Source: Balaenoptera acutorostrata
Taxonomy: Eukaryota; Chordata; Mammalia; Artiodactyla; Balaenopteridae
Length of the DNA: 64,000 nucleotides
Direction: 5' to 3'
Assembly: GCF_949987535.1 (NCBI RefSeq)
Contig: NC_080081.1
Coordinates: 70,639,603-70,703,602, forward strand
Position 1 is the first letter of the stretch. Every line of letters begins with the position of its first letter. The position numbers and the translations under genes are program-made. Shown piece by piece: positions 22,085-33,869 of the stretch. Below the pieces are notes generated by a model. The model searched no databases and was not told the origin of the DNA. It saw nothing but the letters and a program-made list of their open reading frames with translations.

Positions 22085-23150
22085 GAGCTTCTCCATGAAC
22101 TACAGCTCCTGGTATTCTGGGCAGGCCCTGAGACTCAATTCCACTAACAGAATGTGACAGAAATGAGGTTGCATGTCTTGTGACATTCACTGGGAAGGAG
22201 TATTGTTGCTTCTGTCTTGATCTCTTAGAAACTGTTAGGCTTCTCTTGGAACCCGGAGTTGGTATGAAGATTATTTTAAGCCTAAGACATTTGAGGTTCA
22301 ACAGATGCAAGAAAAAAAGCCTTCTCCAAACTTTGCTTATCTGACTAAATGCAGAAACTTCTGAGAAATAAGAATTGACATAAATTCTCTTTGAGGAGTC
22401 TTTTACTCCAAGGAGAGAGACCTAGAGTAAACCTACCATAAATCCCTTCTCTGGAGGGAGTTTTATGGCCTGAAAAAGATGGAAAGACCAACTCATACTT
22501 GCATAGACAAACATTATCACAAACTTTCTTATCTTCCACTTATTTTGCTAAAAACCCATTTGTTTTTCCTAAAGAAACCTATTTGTTCTTCCCATAACAG
22601 CCTTTTTCTCCTTTCTTTTCCCTACCTTAAGTATGTAAGCCTCTAACTTTAATCATTTAACCAGCCAGTTACTTCTTTTGTTGGCTCCTGTATATATAAA
22701 CCTTTTTGTCCTGCTAATCTGTCTTTTGTCATTTAATTTGCAGGTCCGCAGAAACTGAACTTAGGAGAGTAGAGGAAAAGTTTTTTCCTTCTTGACAAAA
22801 TACTCCCTCTTGGCACCTGAGCCTCTGTGTTAAAGTCCAACTGTCCTGAGACTATCCTGCTGTGAGGAAGTCCAACCTAACCAGGTGGACAAGCCAGGTG
22901 TAGAGAGAGCAATGCCAGCTCACAAGCTTCACCCCCCGCTTGTAAGTGAAGCTGTCTGGGGAACTCTAGACCAGAGCAGCTGCCAATACCAGTGACCCAT
23001 CTGACTCCATGTGGAGAAGAATAACCCACCAAAGACACGCTTGAATTTCCTACCCATAAAATTGTGAGACATAATAAAACAGTTGTTGTTGTAAGCCATT
23101 AGGTTTTGGGTAGTTTTGTAGGTTGCAATCGACAACTGCAGCAAGGAAGT
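22085..23150 (+). mobile_element. Old LTR-like repeat, split by a younger LTR
   Basis: 22085-22232 ('ccactaacagaatgtgacag', 'cttctgtcttgatctcttag') and 22798-23150 ('ctgctgtgaggaagtccaac', 'taataaaacagttgttgttg', 'taagccattaggttttgggt') look like the two ends of one old mammalian repeat. It is interrupted by the LTR at 22233-22797. The family name is not assigned. Confidence 0.5.
22233..22797 (+). mobile_element. Solo LTR, recurring family, copy 3 (best preserved)
   Basis: A 565-bp element starting TG and ending CA. It has 'acccggagttggtatgaaga' near the start, a TATATAA box near 22692, and the family terminal block 'aatctgtcttttgtcattta' followed by a pyrimidine-rich end. Best reference among the copies in this window. 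No internal retroviral region is adjacent, so it is a solo LTR. Confidence 0.7.
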
Positions 23151-23492
23151 TAAGTGGCATGTTCCAGACCCACCGTCTCCCAGCAGCCAAGCCTGAAGGA
23201 AGCCAAGATTCCTAACCTGCAATTCCTGAGCTAGGTTTAAGGCTGAGACGCTGAAGCTGCTCATGGTAGGACTTCAAAAGCAAGCAGTCATTTGTGCCCC
23301 CAGGACCCCTGGCTACCACCCCATTGATAAATTCTCCTCTGTGACATTCTACTTTTATTAAATGAAGGTAACCATGATGATCATAATCCTATCTATCATT
23401 TTATGCTTTTGTTTGAATAACTTCTCAAATCTTCCCTTAGGAGTAAGCTTGGTAGAGGAGAAAGAAAATGGTTAATGTGATTTGGGGTTGGG

Positions 23493-23670
23493 GTAGATTT
23501 AGCAAATAAAAATGCAGGATGCCCTGTTAAATTTGAATTTCAGATAAACAACAAATTTTTTCTAGTATAAGTATGTACCATTCAAATGTGGTATGTATAT
23601 ATATATTTTAATATCAGGCATTTATCTGAATTTCAAATTCGACTGGGATTCTTATATTTAGTCTGGTAAC
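23493..23670. mobile_element. Palindromic non-autonomous element, copy 1
   Basis: The left half ('tttagcaaataaaaatgcag', 'aaatttgaatttcagataaa') and the right half ('atttatctgaatttcaaatt') are reverse complements of each other around an AT-rich centre. A second copy lies at 29570-29806. This is MITE-like; no transposase. Confidence 0.55.
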
Positions 23671-23894
23671 TTCTGGTTGGGGAAGTTTATGGAAAAAGGA
23701 GGCTGGGGCTATAGAGAAAAACATTTATTTACTTCACAGTATTACCTTTTCAGCCCATTATTTTTTCAGTATTCCATACCCTTACCCTTACACAGAAGAA
23801 GGTGTAACTCCTTCAGTGTTAAGACGTTCCTGTGGCTGGAAAAGCAAATTCCCTGCTTTCCAAGAAGGGGGTTGACAGCATCTACTTCACATGT

Positions 23895-23910
23895 AAAGAA
23901 CTTATGCCAC
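23895..23910. repeat. 5' target-site duplication of L1-B
   Basis: aaagaacttatgccac here is repeated exactly at 27737-27752. Confidence 0.95.
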
Positions 23911-26900
23911 AATACTAACAGCCATGAAAGGGGAAATTGACAGCAACACAATCATAGTAGGGGACTTTAACACCCCACTTTCACCAATGGACAGATCATC
24001 CAAAATGAAAATAAATAAGGAAACACAAGCTTTAAATGATACATTAAACAATATGGACTTAATTGATATTTATAGGACATTCCACCCAAAAACAACAGAA
24101 TACACATTTTTCTCAAGTGCTCATGGAACATTCTCCAGGATAGATCATATCTTGGGTCACAAATCAAGCCTTGGTAAATTTAAGAAAATTGAAATCGTAT
24201 CAAGTATCTTTTCCGACCACAACGCTATGAGACTAGATATCAATTACAGGAAAAGATCTGTAAAAAATACAAACACATGGAGGCTACACAATACATTACT
24301 TAATAACGAAGTGATTACTGAAGAAATCAAAGGGGAAATCAAAAAATACCTAGAAACAAATGACAATGGAGACACGACGACCCAAAACCTATGGGACACA
24401 GCAAAAGCAGTGCTAAGAGGGAAGTTTATAGCAATACAAGCCTACCTCAAGAAACAGGAAACATCTCGAATAAACAACCTAACCTTGCACCTAAAGCAAT
24501 TAGAGAAAGAAGAACAAAAAAACCCCAAAGCCAGCAGAAGGAAAGAAATTATAAAGATCAGGTCAGAAATAAATGAAAAAGAAATGAAGGAAACAATAGC
24601 AAAAATCAATGAAACGAAAAGCTGGTTCTTTGAGAAGATAAACAAAATTGATAAACCATTAGCCAGACTCATCAAGAGAAAAAGGGAGAAGACTCAGATC
24701 AATAGAATTAGAAATGAAAAAGGAGAAGTAACCACTGACACTGCAGAAATACAAAAGATCATGAGAGATTACTACAAGCAACTATATGCCAATAAAATGG
24801 ACAACCTGGAAGAAATGGACAGATTCTTAGAAATGCACAAACTGCCGAGACTGAACCAGGAAGAAATAGAAAATATGAACAGACCAATCACAAGCACTGA
24901 AATTGAAACTGTGATTAAAAACCTTCCAACAAACAAAAGCCCAGGACCAGATGGCTTCACAGGCGAATTCTATCAAACATTTAGAGAAGAGCTAACACCT
25001 ATCCTTCTCAAACTCTTCCAAAATATTGCAGAGGGAGGAACACTCCCACACTCATTCTACGAGGCCACCATCACCCTGATACCAAAACCAGACAAAGATG
25101 TCACAAAGAAAGAAAACTACAGGCCAATATCACTGATGAACATAGATGCAAAAATCCTCAACAAAATACTAGCAAACAGAATCCAACAGCACATTAAAAG
25201 GATCATACACCATGATCAAGTGGGGTTTATCCCAGGAATGCAAGGATTCTTCAATATACGCAAATCAATCAATGTGATACACCATATTAACAAATTGAAG
25301 GAGAAAAACCATATGATCATCTCAATAGATGCAGAGAAAGCTTTTGACAAAATTCAACACCCATTTATGATAAAAGCCCTGCAGAAAGTAGGCATAGAGG
25401 GAACTTTCCTCAACATAATAAAGGCCATATATGACAAACCCACAGCCAACATTGTCCTCAATGGTGAAAAACTGAAACCATTTCCACTAAGATCAGGAAC
25501 AAGACAAGGTTGCCCACTCTCACCACTATTATTCAACATAGTTCTGGAAGTCCTAGCCACAGCAATCAGAGAAGACAAAGAAATAAAAGGAATCCAAATC
25601 GGAAAAGAAGAAGTAAAGCTGTCACTATTTGCAGATGACATGATACTATACATAGAGAATCCTAAAGATGCTACCAGAAAACTCCTAGAGCTAATCAATG
25701 AATTTGGTAAAGTAGCAGGATACAAAATTAATGCACAGAAATCTCTTGCATTTCTATACACTAATGACGAAAAATCTGAAAGTGAAATTAAGAAAACACT
25801 CCCATTTACCATTGCAACAAAAAGAATAAAATATCTAGGAATAAACCTACCTAAGGAGACAAAAGACCTGTATGCAGAAAATTATAAGACACTGATGAAA
25901 GAAATTAAAGATGATACAAATAGATGGAGGGATATACCATGTTCCTGGATTGGAAGAATCAACATTGTGAAAATGTCTCTACTACCCAAAGCAATCTACA
26001 GATTCAATGCAATCCCTATCAAACTACCACTGGCATTTTTCACAGAACTAGAACAAAAAATTTCACAATTTGTATGGAAACACAAAAGACCCCGAATAGC
26101 CAAAGCAATCTTGAGAACGAAAAATGGAGCTGGGGGAATCAGGCTCCCTGACTTCAGACTATATTACAAAGCTTCAGTAATCAAGACAGTTTGGTATTGG
26201 CACAAAAACAGAAATATAGATCAATGGAACAGGATAGAAAGCCCAGAGATAAACCCACACACATATGGTCAACTTATCTTTGATAAAGGAGGCAAGCATA
26301 TACAGTGGAGAAAAGACAGCCTCTTCAATAAGTGGTGCTGGGAAAATTGGACAGGAACATGTAAAAGTATGAAATTAGAACACTCCCTGACACCATGCAC
26401 AAAAATAAACTCAAAATGGATTAAAGACCTAAGTGTAAGGCCAGACACTATCAAACTCTTAGAGGAAAACATAGGCAGAACACTCTATGACATACATCAC
26501 AGCAAGATTCTTTTTGACCCAGCTCCCAGAGAAATGGAAATAAGAACACAAATAAACAAATGGGACCTAATGAAACTGAAAAGCTTTTGCACAGCAAAGG
26601 AAACCATAAACAAGACCAAAAGACAACCCTCAGAATGGGAGAAAATATTTGCAAATGAAGCAACTGACAAAGGATTAATCTCCAAGATTTACAAGCAGCT
26701 CATGCAGCTCAATAACAAAAAAACGAACAACCCAATCCAAAAATGGGCAGAAGATCTAAATAGACATTTCTCCAAAGAAGATATACAGATGGCCTACAGA
26801 CACATGAAAGAATGCTCAACATCATTAATCATTAGAGAAATGCAAATCAAAACTACAATGAGATATCATCTCACACCGGTCAGAATGGCCATCATCAAAA

Positions 26901-27736
26901 AATCTAGAAACAATAAATGCTGGAGAGGGTGTGGAGGAAAGGGAACCCTCTTGCACTGTTGGTGGGAATGTAAATTGATACAGCCACTATGGAGAACAGT
27001 ATGGAGGTTCCTTAAAAAACTACAAATAGAACTACCATACGACCCAGCAATCCCACTACTGGGCATATACCCTGAGAAAACCATAGGTCAAAAAGAGTCA
27101 TGTACCAAAATGTTCATTGCAGCTCTATTTACAATAGCCAGGACATGGAAGCAACCTAAATGTCCATCGACAGATGAATGGATAAAGAAGATGTGGCACA
27201 TATATACAATGGAATATTACTCAGCCATAAAAAGAAATGAAATGGAGGTATTTGTAATGAGGTGGATGGAGTTAGAGTCTGTCATACAGAGTGAAGTAAG
27301 TCAGAAAGAGAAAAACAAATACAGTATGCTAACACATATATATGGAATCTAAGGGAAAAAAAAAAAAAAGCCATGAAGAACCTAGTGGCAAGACGGGAAT
27401 AAAGACACAGACCTACTAGAGAATGGACTTGAGGATATGGGGAGGGGGTGGGGTGAGATGTGACAGGGTAAGAGAGTGTCATGGACATATATACACTACC
27501 AAATGTAAAATAGATAGCTAGTGGGAAGCAGCCGCATAGCACAGGGAGATCAGCTCGGTGCTTTGTGACCACCTAGAGGGGTGGGATGGGGAGGGTGGGA
27601 GGGAGGGAGATGCAAGAGGGAAGAGAAATGGGAACATATTGTATATGTATAACAGATTCACTTTGTTATAAAGCAGATGCTAACACACTATTGTAAGGCA
27701 ATTATACTTCAATAAAGATGTTTGAAAAAAAAAAAA
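23911..27736 (+). mobile_element. L1: 5'-truncated young L1 (L1-B)
   Basis: Colinear with L1-A from position 5988 to its end, at a constant offset of 17923 bases through the ORF2 stop (no net indel over 3.4 kb) and with only scattered substitutions. A perfect 16-bp TSD and an A-tail of about 15 residues mark a recent insertion. 5' truncation is the usual outcome of incomplete reverse transcription. The poly(A) signal AATAAA is at about 27711. Confidence 0.97.
23912..27352 (+). pseudogene. L1 ORF2: L1-B ORF2, 5'-truncated but otherwise open
   Basis: Equivalent to ORF2 residues 127-1272; the first internal ATG is at 23924 (residue 131). The endonuclease is beheaded: the Asn14-, Glu43- and Tyr115-equivalent positions (human numbering) are gone, while GDFNTP, RIDHILG and SDHNAM remain. 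The reverse transcriptase is complete with the standard FADD box (25628-25639), and the Cys/His knuckle is intact. No stop or frameshift interrupts it. With no promoter or ORF1 it is not autonomous; a 1142-residue product would need a host transcript. Confidence 0.93.
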
Positions 27737-27752
27737 AAAGAACTTATGCCAC

Positions 27753-29569
27753 TGAACATGATTTATCAAAGGGGACATGTTTAGCACTTGGAGAAAAGCT
27801 TAAAATTCAGAAGCTAACCAAAAAAATCACAAAGCCCAAGTACTTGACTCCTAAAGAGACCTGACCAACTTTCAAGCTGACTTAAATACAACTGTGTAAA
27901 TTAAGATGAGCAATTTGAAAACTTGGTAGAAACTAACAATAGTAAGAAGGGACAGCTGACCAGAAAATAAGGTGACAGCAGAACTAGAAAGTCATACATA
28001 CCAGGAATTCCAAAAGCCATTGAATAACAGTCCCCACCGTCCCCTCCACCTCCACCATCCATCATCACCCACAAGCTTTAACTGTCCTTCCAGGCAAAAC
28101 TATCAAAGTCAAGTACAAAACACCAGATACATCATGGTGACCTTAAATCAATGAGAGATTACATAATTCAGTATATTCAGCTGAAGAGGGAAGAATAGTG
28201 CACAACCATTTTTTTTTAAGTCTATATTTTCAAAATGGGTGAGGGGGCTCATGCTTAAAAAACACAAACTCCTTTTACCTGGAAAATTTGCATATGTGAA
28301 TTCCTTAAAGATATCCCATTCATGTTAGTGCTGTAACTTGCTAGCTCTAAGACTGTCTCAGAACTACAATGCAAACACACTTCTGTGACATGGTCCCTTA
28401 CTGTGTTCTCTTGGCACATGTTTTCTTGTAAGGCATTAAAATGTCAGAAGAAAGAAGGAAAATGAGGAAGATAGAGGGAAGGAAGAGGTACAGGAAAATG
28501 CCAAAAGCATTATCAAGAGCCTCAACTTTGCCATCAAAACATGCCACCTTCAAAATGTTAACTGGGAGTTGGCCACTTCAGCAGGAGATTTACTGTGAAA
28601 ACAGGAAGGAATACTTGTGAAAAAATTAATTCTAGGAAATATTCTTGGGTTTCTTACACAACTGCTTAAAGAGTCTAGACCTACAGGAAGAGGATGTTCT
28701 GGATAGTGTCCTGGCTGTTATTCAGGGTGTGATTCTGCAGCATGGTAAGCATAGCCTCAAGTGATACTAAAAGATAATGAATGAATGTGTGCTCACCAGC
28801 AGGCATATCTTTCCCTTGGCTCAGAATTTAAGAATAGGCAAGGGAGAGTGGTGCAAAGCTAGCTTTTCTTCTGTGATTTGTTACATTGCAGCCTACTAAC
28901 AGTAAATGTGCTCCAAAGAAGTTTGGGTCAGGTATTAGGAATCCCTGCCTTAACACCTAACCAGATACCAAATTCAGTTAGCTACAGGTGGCCTCATCAC
29001 TAATTTGAGTACTACTGGAAGAAGTTTAATTTCCATATTGTAGTCCCTGGACCAGCAGCATCAGGGTCATGTAGGAACTAGCCTGAAGTACAAATTCTCA
29101 TCCTTCTCCCACCCTTACTGAATCAGAAATGCTAGGAATGAGTCCCAGCAATCCATGTTTTATCAAGCTGTGCAGGTGATTCTGATGCTTGTTAGGGCTT
29201 GAGAGCCGCTGATCTAGAGAACTAAGGCTGACTAATTTTTGTGGTATTATGAATCCCATCATCTCTCCAATAATGTGAATTATTTCTGTTTGTCTGGTTT
29301 TCTGTTTGTTTGGTTTCCTACCTAAAATGTTCTATCCTCCTTTTCTTCTTTAGCTACATAGAACTGTAGTTGCTACTTTTCATGAGAATTACAGCAGAAT
29401 TCAAACACTAGGGAAGTCATATGATTTTCCAGATAACAGCGGCAAGTGCTAAGTGGGGCTCTTCTTGTTAAGAAGGTTCTCTACAGTTTGATCAGTGGCT
29501 TAGAGACTTCTACACCCGCTAGTCACAATCTCACTCCTCCAGTAGCACTCCTCCTTCCTCCTTTATTAG
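27753..29569. other. Unassigned non-coding DNA
   Basis: No supported gene or clear repeat family over 1.8 kb. Old DNA repeats may be present around 29080-29210 ('ctgatgcttgttagggcttg', 'agagccgctgatctagag'), but they are not firm enough to call. Confidence 0.4.
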
Positions 29570-29806
29570 CTGCCAGATTTAGCCAATAAAAATACAGAAT
29601 ATTCAGTAAAATTTGAATTCTTAAATTCAAATTTAAATTATATTTATTTATAAATATTTATCTTTATAAATAAGATAAACAACTTATTTATTTATTTTTT
29701 AAGTATAAGTGTGTCCCAGGCAATACATAGGATATACTTATACTTCAAAAAATATTGTTTACTTGAAATTCAAATTTAACAGAGTGTCCTGAATTTTATC
29801 TGGCAG
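29570..29806. mobile_element. Palindromic non-autonomous element, copy 2
   Basis: Starts CTGCCAGATTTAGCC and ends with the near-inverse 'gaattttatctggcag'. Inner arms (aaatttgaattcttaaattc / gaaattcaaatttaac) also pair. The centre is (TTTA)n-like. Same layout as 23493-23670. Confidence 0.6.
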
Positions 29807-30090
29807 CCCTAACCCCAGGGACAGTGGAGAGTATGAGTAAAGAGAAAGCTCTGAAATTTAAATCAATTCAGTACAAACACATGTACTTTTTCTACAAAGT
29901 AACAGAAACTAATGAGAATTTCTACCATATCTTTCATTACTAATGAAATGATTTGCAAATAAGTGGCTTTGGAGTTGGAGTACTAGACTGTTCCCATCTC
30001 TTTCCTCACCATAGGTTTCCAGTTATTTCACTCCTTGCCCTGAGGGGGAGGCAGGGCTGGGGGTGGGAGCTGCTTATAAGAACATGCACA

Positions 30091-30626
30091 TGTAGGAGAC
30101 CAGAATATGCCAACCCAAATGTGCCTCTTTAGCATAAGGATTATTTGGAGCTGATCATTTTGAGAAATAGCAGATACAGGAGAAGCACTGGAAACAGAGC
30201 ATAAGTTATATGTTTGTAAAGGAAATTTGCCTTTATAAAGGAAATCACCATTTGTAAAAATGTCTACCTCTCTGTACCAAGGAGAAGGATGACTCTATAT
30301 CACAAGAGAATCTTATCAATGGTGAAGGCTGTGGATAAAATCTGCATAACAAACTTTATAGGTGTTTAGCCTACTATTCCTGGTCACCTTTCCATAACCT
30401 GCCTCCCCCGCACCAATCTGCCTTTGTTTTAGCTGAAGATGGTATTTAAGCTCAAGTTCTAGCCATCTCTTTGAGTTTACTCGTGCCTGAGTTTCTTCCA
30501 TGCATAAATGAAATATACAAGCTAATACATTCTGTTTATTTTTTTCTTATTAGTCTGTCTTTTGTAACTGGGGTCTCAGTAAAGAACCTAGAATGATAGA
30601 AGGAATATTTTTTTTCCTCCTCTACA
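30091..30626 (+). mobile_element. Solo LTR related to the recurring family
   Basis: Starts TG and ends CA, with 'aggattatttggagctgatc' and 'gaaatagcagatacaggaga' early and 'gtctgtcttttgtaactggg' then 'tttttttcctcctctaca' late. This is the same order and terminal logic as the other LTRs here, though more diverged. Probably another ERVL-like solo LTR. Confidence 0.5.
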
Positions 30627-30734
30627 CATGCATGGGAATGTGTGGGTACACACATGTACATGGCTTGTGGTAGAGAAGAAAGTACTCAAAGGCCATTTCC
30701 AATTGTATCATTTGGGGTCGGATGCTAGAACGTT

Positions 30735-31030
30735 CAGCTTTCTCAACCATAAAATAGGGAATTACCTCATAGGGCTTTTGGAGCCTCAAATAAAATAATA
30801 TTTTTGAAAGTACTTGGTAAACCATGAAATAAGATTCAGCATGATATAGTGGAAAGTGCATGGGCTTTGGCATCAAATAAACCAAAGAATGAATCTCAGT
30901 TCAGAGACTTAAAAGCTGAGCAAGTTACTTAAATCTTTGAATGAGTTTCCTCGTCTGTAAAGGAGGGATAACATCTATCTCCAACACTGTTATCAAGACT
31001 AATGGAAATAATGTAGAAAGTTACAGGAAC
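30735..31030 (+). mobile_element. MIR SINE fragments
   Basis: 30836-31030 follows MIR order ('tagtggaaagtgcatgggct', 'gagcaagttacttaaatctt', 'gtttcctcgtctgtaaagga'). 30735-30830 is a second MIR tail ('ctcaaccataaaatagggaa', 'cctcatagggc'). Confidence 0.7.
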
Positions 31031-31210
31031 AAAGGGGACACCATAGATATTACATGAGCCGGTATATTATGGGTTAAAGTTCTGGAACGTTTGATAGTAT
31101 AAAACTCAATCTTTTTTCTTGTTCTACGTTATGATGATCTGACTTTAGTAAGATCAGGGTCTGATTATATTCTTTTAAAAGTAATTAAAGGCAGCATAGA
31201 TTTCTTTTTT

Positions 31211-31464
31211 GTTTTTAACATCTTTATTGGGGTATAATTGTTTTACTATGGTGTGTTAGTTTCTGTTGTATAACAAAGTGAATCAGCTATACATATACAT
31301 ATTTCCCCATATCTCCTCCCTCTTGCATCTCCCTCCTACCTTCCCTATCCCGTCCCTGTAGGTGGTCACAAAGTACCGAGCTGATCTCCCTGTGCTATGC
31401 TGCTGCTTCCCACTAGCTAACTATTTTACATTTGGTAGTGTATATATGTCCATGCCACTGTCTC
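31211..31464 (-). mobile_element. Short 5'-truncated L1 3'UTR (L1-E), minus strand
   Basis: Reverse complement of the last 250 bases of the L1-A/L1-C type 3'UTR, including 'ccaaatgtaaaatagttagc' and 'gagatcagctcggtactttg'. The TSD tagatttctttttt is found at 31197-31210 and 31465-31478. Confidence 0.92.
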
Positions 31465-31479
31465 TAGATTTCTTTTTTA

Positions 31480-32134
31480 ATTTGCCACCCAGATGGCAGG
31501 ATCTGATGCCCTCATTAATGATTTAAAGCGCTACTTAAAATGTATTAGAGCAAAGTGACCAACTTAAATGATTTACAGCCTGCTTAGGATTACTCTCTTA
31601 CACCCAGGATGGAAAGCAACCCTTATTCTCTTCATGGAATACCTGAGGCTTAGGGTATTATATTTGAATAAACTGAGAAGAAAAAAACCCAATCTCCATT
31701 AATTTGCAATGGAGTAATTTATTTAGCAATATCTATTATTAATTTCTATTTGCAACTGGATTAAATATGTAAATATATCCATGCCTTGCAGTGTATCAGG
31801 ATGACAGGACAGAGCAAAGAAGTGGTTTTCAGCGACGTCCATTGTATAGGTTTCTTGTGAATGATGGCCTTGCTATCAAGTTAACTACACAAAGCAATTA
31901 CTTTGAGTTACATTGAATTATCATATTATACAGACACGTTTACCATCAATTGGCCCATTCTTCTGCATCCTGTGATCCTTAGGAAAAGGCACTTTTAAAA
32001 CCAGATCAGCAATATATGTGAGAAGTATATTTTTTTCATAAAGTGCGATCTTGAAGAAAATCACATCCGACTTGACTCCAATGAACACTTTCTTTTTCAG
32101 GTTCAAATTTTGTGACCGCTTGATCATTTCAGCT
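31480..32134. other. Non-repeat DNA with a short protein-like frame
   Basis: A minus-strand frame at 31921-32127 encodes 68 residues with a balanced composition (KKKVFIGVKSDVIFFKI, ADLVLKVPFPKDHRMQK), lying outside any repeat I recognise. I cannot link it to a family. An AG/GTTT-rich tract just upstream breaks any obvious extension. It could be an exon or pseudogene fragment, or chance. Confidence 0.2.
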
Positions 32135-32138
32135 TTCA

Positions 32139-32167
32139 GGTTTTTTTGTTTGTTTGTTTGTTTGTTT
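32139..32167. repeat. (GTTT)n simple repeat
   Basis: Five GTTT units after a run of seven T. Confidence 0.9.
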
Positions 32168-32455
32168 TAACAAGTTGGACTTTATTCATCTAGGGAGAAA
32201 TGACTGAAAACGTAAACACAATCAGTTCTGAATGTTCAGATGTGAACGGATTTAAAAACAGGCAGCCACACTGTAAAACCTCACCTAAAATGGTGTGGAG
32301 TGCCCCAGAGTGCTCATTAGTCCCCTGGATCACCACCACACACTGCAGATTCCAGCCCCAACAGTGCCACTAACTCTGTGAGTCATTCATTTTTCTAACC
32401 CTGAGTCTTAGTGTCCTAATCTAGAAAATGAGGGGAGTGAAGCATTGGGGGCATA

Positions 32456-32815
32456 TGTTAGTTCACTAGAGCTGCCATAGCAAAGCACCACAGACTGGGA
32501 GCCTTAAACAAAAGAAATTAATTTTCTCACAAATCTGGAGGTTAAGTGTTCAAGATCAAGGTATCAAAGGGTTGGTTTCTTCCGAGGTTTCTTACCTTGG
32601 TTTGTAGATGACTGCTTTCTCCCTTTGGCTTCACATCACCTTTCCTCTCTATGTGTTCTCTTCTTACAATGACATCTGTCATATTCTGTTAGGGCTCACT
32701 CATGTGACCTCATTTTAATTACCTCTTTAAAGGCCCTATGCTAAATACAGTCATATTCTGAAGTACTGGGGATTAGGACTTAAACGTATGAATTTTGGAT
32801 TCTGACCAAGAGGTG
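32456..32815 (-). mobile_element. MLT1-like (MaLR) LTR, minus strand
   Basis: Plus-strand blocks 'ttagttcactagagctgcca', 'aagcaccacagactgggagc', 'attacctctttaaaggccct' and 'ggggattaggacttaaacgt' are the reverse complement of the MLT1 type. Non-coding. Confidence 0.65.
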
Positions 32816-32936
32816 TCCAGCTTACCTACCTTCTATCCTTCCCTGGCCCTGCTCTCCAGTGGCTGATGCTGCCAAGCCTCTTTCCACCAAAACCAGCCTG
32901 GTCATCTTCATAGAGCCAAAGTATCAACGAACCTTG

Positions 32937-33862
32937 TATTAGTTACCTATTGTGGCTATAACAAATTATCATAAACTTAGTGGCTTAAACCAGCACATCC
33001 ATCATCTTATAGCTCTGGAGGTCAGAAATCTGAAATGGATCTCACTGGGCTAAAATCGAGGAGTCAGCAGGGCAATGTTCCTTCTGAAGGTTCTAGGGGA
33101 GAATTTATTTCTATTTTCCAGCTTCTAGAGGGTGCATGTGTTTGCTGGCTCATGACCCTTTCCTCCATTTCCAAAGCTAGCAACATCAGGTCAAGTCCTT
33201 CTCATGCTGCCATCTCTGATTCTTTCTTCTGCCTCCCTCTTCCACTTATAAGGACCCCTGTCATTGCACTAGACTGACTAGAAACTATATTTGTTTTCTA
33301 GGGCTGCCATAACAAATGAAAACAAACTGGGTGGTTTTTGCATTCTATCATTTTTCTGAAGACTGGAAATCCAAAATCAAAGGGTTAGCAGGGCGATGCT
33401 CTCTCTGCCGGCTCTAGAGGAGGATCTGTCCTTGCCTCTTCCTAGCTTTGGTGGTTGAGGGCAATCCTTGGCATTCTTTGCTTGTAGATGCATCACTTCA
33501 ATCTCTGCCTCCATCTTCACATCGCATTCTCCATTCGTGTGTGTCTCCGCGCCCAAATTTCCCTCTTCTCATAAGGACACCAGTCAGATTGGATTTAGCG
33601 CCCCCCCCCAATCCAGTATGACTTCATGTAACCATGATTACATCTACAAAGATCCTATTACCAAATAAGGTCACATTCACAGATTCCAGGTGGACGTGAA
33701 TTTGGGGGAATGGGGAACACTATTCAACCCAGGAGAGCAAGCTTAATTCCATGTGCAACTTTAATTCCCCTGTCATGTAACCTAACATATTCACAGGTTC
33801 CAGGTGTTAGGACGTGGACACATAGGGGGAGGGAAGGAGCATTATTCTGCCTACCACAAACC
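32937..33862 (-). mobile_element. MaLR-like LTR split by another LTR
   Basis: 32937-33285 ('attagttacctattgtggct', 'tcactgggctaaaatcgagg', 'cctccctcttccacttataa') and 33740-33862 ('catgtaacctaacatattca', 'cattattctgcctaccaca') appear to be the two ends of one element. A second LTR-like element (33292-33735) sits between them. Confidence 0.55.
33292..33735 (-). mobile_element. MLT1-like LTR nested inside the previous LTR
   Basis: Blocks 'tctagggctgccataacaaa', 'cttgtagatgcatcacttc', 'cccaaatttccctcttctca' and 'ccaaataaggtcacattcac' occur in the expected order for a minus-strand MaLR-type LTR. It also contains a run of ten C at about 33602. Confidence 0.6.
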
Positions 33863-33869
33863 TGATGAA

